Positions 7,624 to 9,982 of a stretch of 9,982 nt of DNA are shown here, piece after piece; positions within the stretch are counted from its first letter, which is position 1, and each line of letters begins with the position of its first letter. The position numbers were made by a program, and so were the translations under genes. Under the pieces are notes generated by a model, which was not told the DNA's origin, searched no databases, and worked only from the letters and a program-made list of their open reading frames with translations. The DNA is from Bacillota bacterium. Its GTDB lineage: Bacteria; Bacillota; Clostridia; Peptostreptococcales; Anaerovoracaceae. The stretch covers positions 80,233 through 90,214 of the forward strand of contig JAHZHA010000033.1 in NCBI GenBank assembly GCA_019420525.1, in the 5' to 3' direction.

Positions 7624-8223
7624 ATGAAAAATATATCAGTGCTCGTTTCCGGCGGAGGAACGAATCTGCAGGCTGTCATCGACAATGTGGAAAACGGATT
7701 CATCGAAAATGCCAGAGTCGTTCAGGTAATTTCCAGCAAAGAGGATGCGTATGCCTTGACGAGAGCAGCGAATCACAACATAAAAGGTGTCTATATCGGG
7801 AAAAAGAATTATCCGGATATGGACGAACGTACGGATGCTATCATCCGTGCCTTGGATGATGAAAAGACAGATCTCGTTATTTTAGCGGGATATATGAGCG
7901 TTCTGCAGCCGAAGCTCATCGAAGCATACAGAAACAAAATCATCAATATTCATCCGTCTCTGATTCCGAAATACTGCGGCAAGGGTTTCTACGGACATTT
8001 CGTCCACGAAGCCGTGTTGGCTGGTGGAGAGACGGAATCCGGAGCTACCGTTCATTTCGTGGACGAAGGTGTCGACACGGGCAGAATTCTCATTCAGGAA
8101 AAAGTGCCGGTGCTTCCGGATGACACACCGGATACACTGGCAGCAAGAGTTCTCGAAGTGGAACATAAGATTCTGCCGCTGGCCGCGAAAAAGTTCTGCA
8201 GCGGCGAGCTGGACGATCTTTAA
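7624..8223 (+). CDS. purN: Phosphoribosylglycinamide formyltransferase (10-formyl-THF dependent)
   Basis: Step 3: transfers a formyl group from 10-formyltetrahydrofolate to GAR, giving FGAR. The 199-residue protein is of normal size for PurN. It shows the N-terminal phosphate-binding VSGGGTNLQAVID, the LAGYMSVL block, and the catalytic set seen in E. coli GART: Asn108 and His110 in NIHPSLIP, and Asp151 in DEGVDTGRIL. The IPKYCGKGFYGH stretch is the usual substrate-binding loop. The start ATG 7624 has AGAGG (7613-7617) six bases upstream. That site directly follows the purM stop and the gap is only 11 bp, so the two genes are almost surely co-transcribed and translated in close sequence. It is the folate-dependent enzyme, not the formate-dependent PurT type, which is an ATP-grasp protein. 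Confidence 0.97.
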   Translation: MKNISVLVSGGGTNLQAVIDNVENGFIENARVVQVISSKEDAYALTRAANHNIKGVYIGKKNYPDMDERTDAIIRALDDEKTDLVILAGYMSVLQPKLIEAYRNKIINIHPSLIPKYCGKGFYGHFVHEAVLAGGETESGATVHFVDEGVDTGRILIQEKVPVLPDDTPDTLAARVLEVEHKILPLAAKKFCSGELDDL

Positions 8224-8256
8224 TCCGCGGATATTCGCATCTGGAGGTACTTCAAA

Positions 8257-9516
8257 ATGAAAATATTAGTCGTAGGTAGCGGCGGCAGAGAGCATGCTAT
8301 CGCGTGGAAGCTGGCGGAAAGTAAAAAAGTGGACAAGATCTACTGCGCTCCGGGCAATGCCGGGATCGCATCGGTTGCGGAATGCGTTCCCGTAAAAGCG
8401 GAAGATCTGGAAGGAATCCGTGATTTCTGCGTGGAAAAGAAAATCGATATGGCGGTAATCGGACCGGAAGTGCCGCTCTCCATGGGTATTACCGATCTTC
8501 TGAACGATGCGGGAATCCGCGTCTTCGGGCCGGACAAAAAGTGCTCTCAGTTGGAGGGAAGCAAATCCTTTACGAAAGCGTTTTTGACGAGACATAATAT
8601 CCCTACGGCGGGATACAGAGAATATACAGATAAGGAAGCTCTGAAAAAAGATATCGGTATCTTCGGTTATCCGATGGTATTAAAAGCGGACGGACTGGCT
8701 GCCGGGAAAGGAGTCGTTCTGGCCGAAAACTACGAAGAGGCGGAAAGAGCCATCGAAGAGATGATGGGAGACAGAATCTTCGGCGACGCGGCGGATCGTA
8801 TCGTGGTGGAAGAATGTCTCCGGGGAATCGAAGCGTCCATGCTCTGTTTCGTAGACGGCAAGACGATCGTGCCGATGGAATCCGCTCAGGATTACAAGAG
8901 AATTTTCGACGGAGACAAAGGGCCGAACACCGGCGGCATGGGGACGTATTCGCCGAGTCTGATTTTCAACGATGAACTGAAAAAGGAAATCGACGAAAAG
9001 ATTCTCCAGCCGACGATCCGCGGGTTTATCGAAGACGGTCTCGACTTCCACGGCGTTCTTTTCATCGGTCTCATGATCGGCGAAGACGGCCCGAAGGTCA
9101 TCGAGTTCAACAATCGTTTTGGCGATCCGGAGACCCAGTCGGTTCTCATGCGTCTTGAAACAGATCTGGCGGATATCTTCGATGCCTGCATCGACGGAAC
9201 GCTGGATCAGATCGATATCCGGTGGAGCGACCGCAGAGCGGTCTGCGTCGTACTGGCATCCGGGGGATATCCGGGAAGTTACGAAAAAGGCAAAGTCATT
9301 TACGGACTTGACGATGTAGATGATGATATTGTCGTTTTCCATGCCGGAACCGCGATGAAAGACGGAAAGATCGTTACCAGCGGAGGACGCGTTCTGGGCG
9401 TTACCGCAGTAGGAGCGACGAATGACGAAGCGCGGGCGAAAGCTTTTGCCAATGTCGAAAAGATCACCTTTGAAGGCGTTCAGTACAGAAAGGATATCGG
9501 AAAGATTAACCGATAG
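8257..9516 (+). CDS. purD: Phosphoribosylamine-glycine ligase (GAR synthetase)
   Basis: Step 2: ATP-dependent joining of glycine to phosphoribosylamine, giving GAR. Its unstable substrate is the PurF product, which fits co-expression. The 419 residues are of full family length. The order is an N-terminal Rossmann-like domain with VVGSGGREHA (5-14) and PEVPLSMG; an ATP-grasp domain with FGPDKKCSQLEGSKSF, PMVLKADGLAAGKGV (139-153), ESAQDYKRIFDGDKGPNTGGMGTYSP (only its end, from Gly222, is the glycine-rich loop) and the GARS signature RFGDPETQSV (287-296); and a C-terminal domain with SGGRVLGVTAVG. The residue before the signature is Asn where Ala is common (NNRFGD); I do not expect loss of activity. 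ATG 8257 has GGAGG (8243-8247) nine bases upstream. It is 33 bp after purN, with no purH between. A terminator follows the gene. Confidence 0.97.
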   Translation: MKILVVGSGGREHAIAWKLAESKKVDKIYCAPGNAGIASVAECVPVKAEDLEGIRDFCVEKKIDMAVIGPEVPLSMGITDLLNDAGIRVFGPDKKCSQLEGSKSFTKAFLTRHNIPTAGYREYTDKEALKKDIGIFGYPMVLKADGLAAGKGVVLAENYEEAERAIEEMMGDRIFGDAADRIVVEECLRGIEASMLCFVDGKTIVPMESAQDYKRIFDGDKGPNTGGMGTYSPSLIFNDELKKEIDEKILQPTIRGFIEDGLDFHGVLFIGLMIGEDGPKVIEFNNRFGDPETQSVLMRLETDLADIFDACIDGTLDQIDIRWSDRRAVCVVLASGGYPGSYEKGKVIYGLDDVDDDIVVFHAGTAMKDGKIVTSGGRVLGVTAVGATNDEARAKAFANVEKITFEGVQYRKDIGKINR

Positions 9517-9577
9517 ATATTATGGTAAACTTAAAAACTGAACGCGATTAAAAGCGAAAAAAACAGAAACGGACAGC

Positions 9578-9628
9578 GGCGCCGCGGGCAGGAGAGAGTA
9601 GTTTTCTCCGTCTGACGGCGCCTTTTTT
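9578..9628 (+). terminator. Rho-independent terminator after purD
   Basis: The outer stem GGCGCCG (9578-9584) pairs with CGGCGCC (9616-9622), and six T residues follow directly (9623-9628). The interior can extend the stem with CAG/CTG and GAGA/TCTC pairs around an AT-rich loop. This has the form of an intrinsic terminator and sits 61 bp past the purD stop, so it most likely ends the purine operon. It ends only 25 bp before the next start codon, so it could alternatively act as a leader attenuator for that gene. Confidence 0.85.
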
Positions 9629-9653
9629 CAGAAGAGACAGGAGAGAGCGTTTT

Positions 9654-9982
9654 ATGGGAGAAAAAGAATATTGGAGAGCCGGAAATATGCTCTATCCGCT
9701 GCCGGCTGTGATGGTAAGCTGCCAGAGAGGAGACGAAAAGCCGAATATCATCACGGTTGCGTGGACGGGTACCATCTGCAGTGATCCGGCAATGGTATAT
9801 ATTTCCGTCAGGCCGGAGCGTTATTCCTACAGCATCATCAGAGAATCGGGGGAGTTCGTCATCAATCTGACGACAGAAAAGCTGGCACGGGCGACGGATA
9901 TCTGCGGTGTAAAATCGGGACGCGATATCGACAAATTCAGAGAGATGAATCTGACGCCTGTTCCGTCCAAATACGTCGCGGC
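9654..9982 (+). CDS. Flavin reductase-like (FMN-binding split-barrel) protein, 3'-truncated by window edge
   Basis: Only the first 109 codons are in the window and the frame is still open at the end. The visible part resembles the flavin reductase-like domain of small FMN-binding split-barrel proteins. It shows LYPLPAVMVSC near 13-23, NIITVAWTGTICSDPAMVYISVRPERYSYSII, EFVINL, and a following CGVKSGRDIDKF stretch, all in the usual order. Members bind FMN, and many reduce flavins or other substrates with NAD(P)H; the real substrate cannot be read here. The ATG at 9654 has AGGAG (9639-9643) ten bases upstream. It is separated from purD by a terminator, so it is probably a separate unit, though I see no clear promoter for it. 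No signal peptide is visible, so I infer it is cytosolic. Confidence 0.85.
   Translation, partial: MGEKEYWRAGNMLYPLPAVMVSCQRGDEKPNIITVAWTGTICSDPAMVYISVRPERYSYSIIRESGEFVINLTTEKLARATDICGVKSGRDIDKFREMNLTPVPSKYVA

Noticed and set aside
8223..8232. A 10-bp palindrome (ATCCGCGGAT) at the purN stop
   Set aside because: Short, with no loop, and part of it is the stop codon. Such palindromes occur by chance and nothing ties it to a function.
3522..9653. Internal purine riboswitch or PurR operator in the gaps
   Set aside because: I found no guanine-riboswitch core and no paired PurBox-like motifs in any gap. Such control, if present, would be upstream of the operon and outside the window.
1..9982. 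A hidden novel system, mobile element or defence locus
   Set aside because: Nearly all the sequence is accounted for by standard purine enzymes with normal lengths and intact motifs. There are no transposase, integrase, repeat-array or phage-like signals.

Overview
This window is most of a de novo purine (IMP) biosynthesis operon, all on the + strand. The organism looks like an anaerobic, low-to-mid G+C member of the Bacillota (Clostridia or a relative). Three things suggest this: a single-chain FGAM synthase of the second clade (known from Clostridia, Bifidobacteria and Streptococcus) instead of the PurS/PurQ/PurL trio, a B. subtilis-type PurF with a propeptide and four Fe-S cysteines, and strong purine-rich Shine-Dalgarno sites with heavy AGA arginine codon use. 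I cannot name a genus from the sequence alone.

Layout: purL (3' part, cut by the left edge) – a 124 bp gap with a perfect 13-bp hairpin – purE – 82 bp – purC – a 93 bp gap with a 15-bp hairpin – purF – 75 bp – purM – 11 bp – purN – 33 bp – purD – a 137 bp gap with a good intrinsic terminator – the 5' part of a flavin reductase-like gene cut by the right edge. All genes are intact apart from the two truncated by the window edges. Several genes have an in-frame start codon upstream of the likely true one; I chose starts by Shine-Dalgarno spacing and by where family similarity begins.

Together the seven pur genes encode steps 1 to 7 of the pathway: PurF (PRPP to phosphoribosylamine), PurD (to GAR), PurN (to FGAR), PurL (to FGAM), PurM (to AIR), PurE (carboxylation to CAIR, alone or with PurK) and PurC (to SAICAR). 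PurB (step 8), PurH (steps 9 and 10) and PurK are not in the window. The lack of purH between purN and purD is the main departure from a common clostridial gene order. The operon's promoter and any purine-sensing leader would lie upstream of the window.

I see no mobile element, CRISPR, tRNA/rRNA or toxin/defence locus, and nothing that looks like an undescribed system. The points most worth checking are the intergenic hairpins, which may set expression within the operon, and the missing pathway genes.
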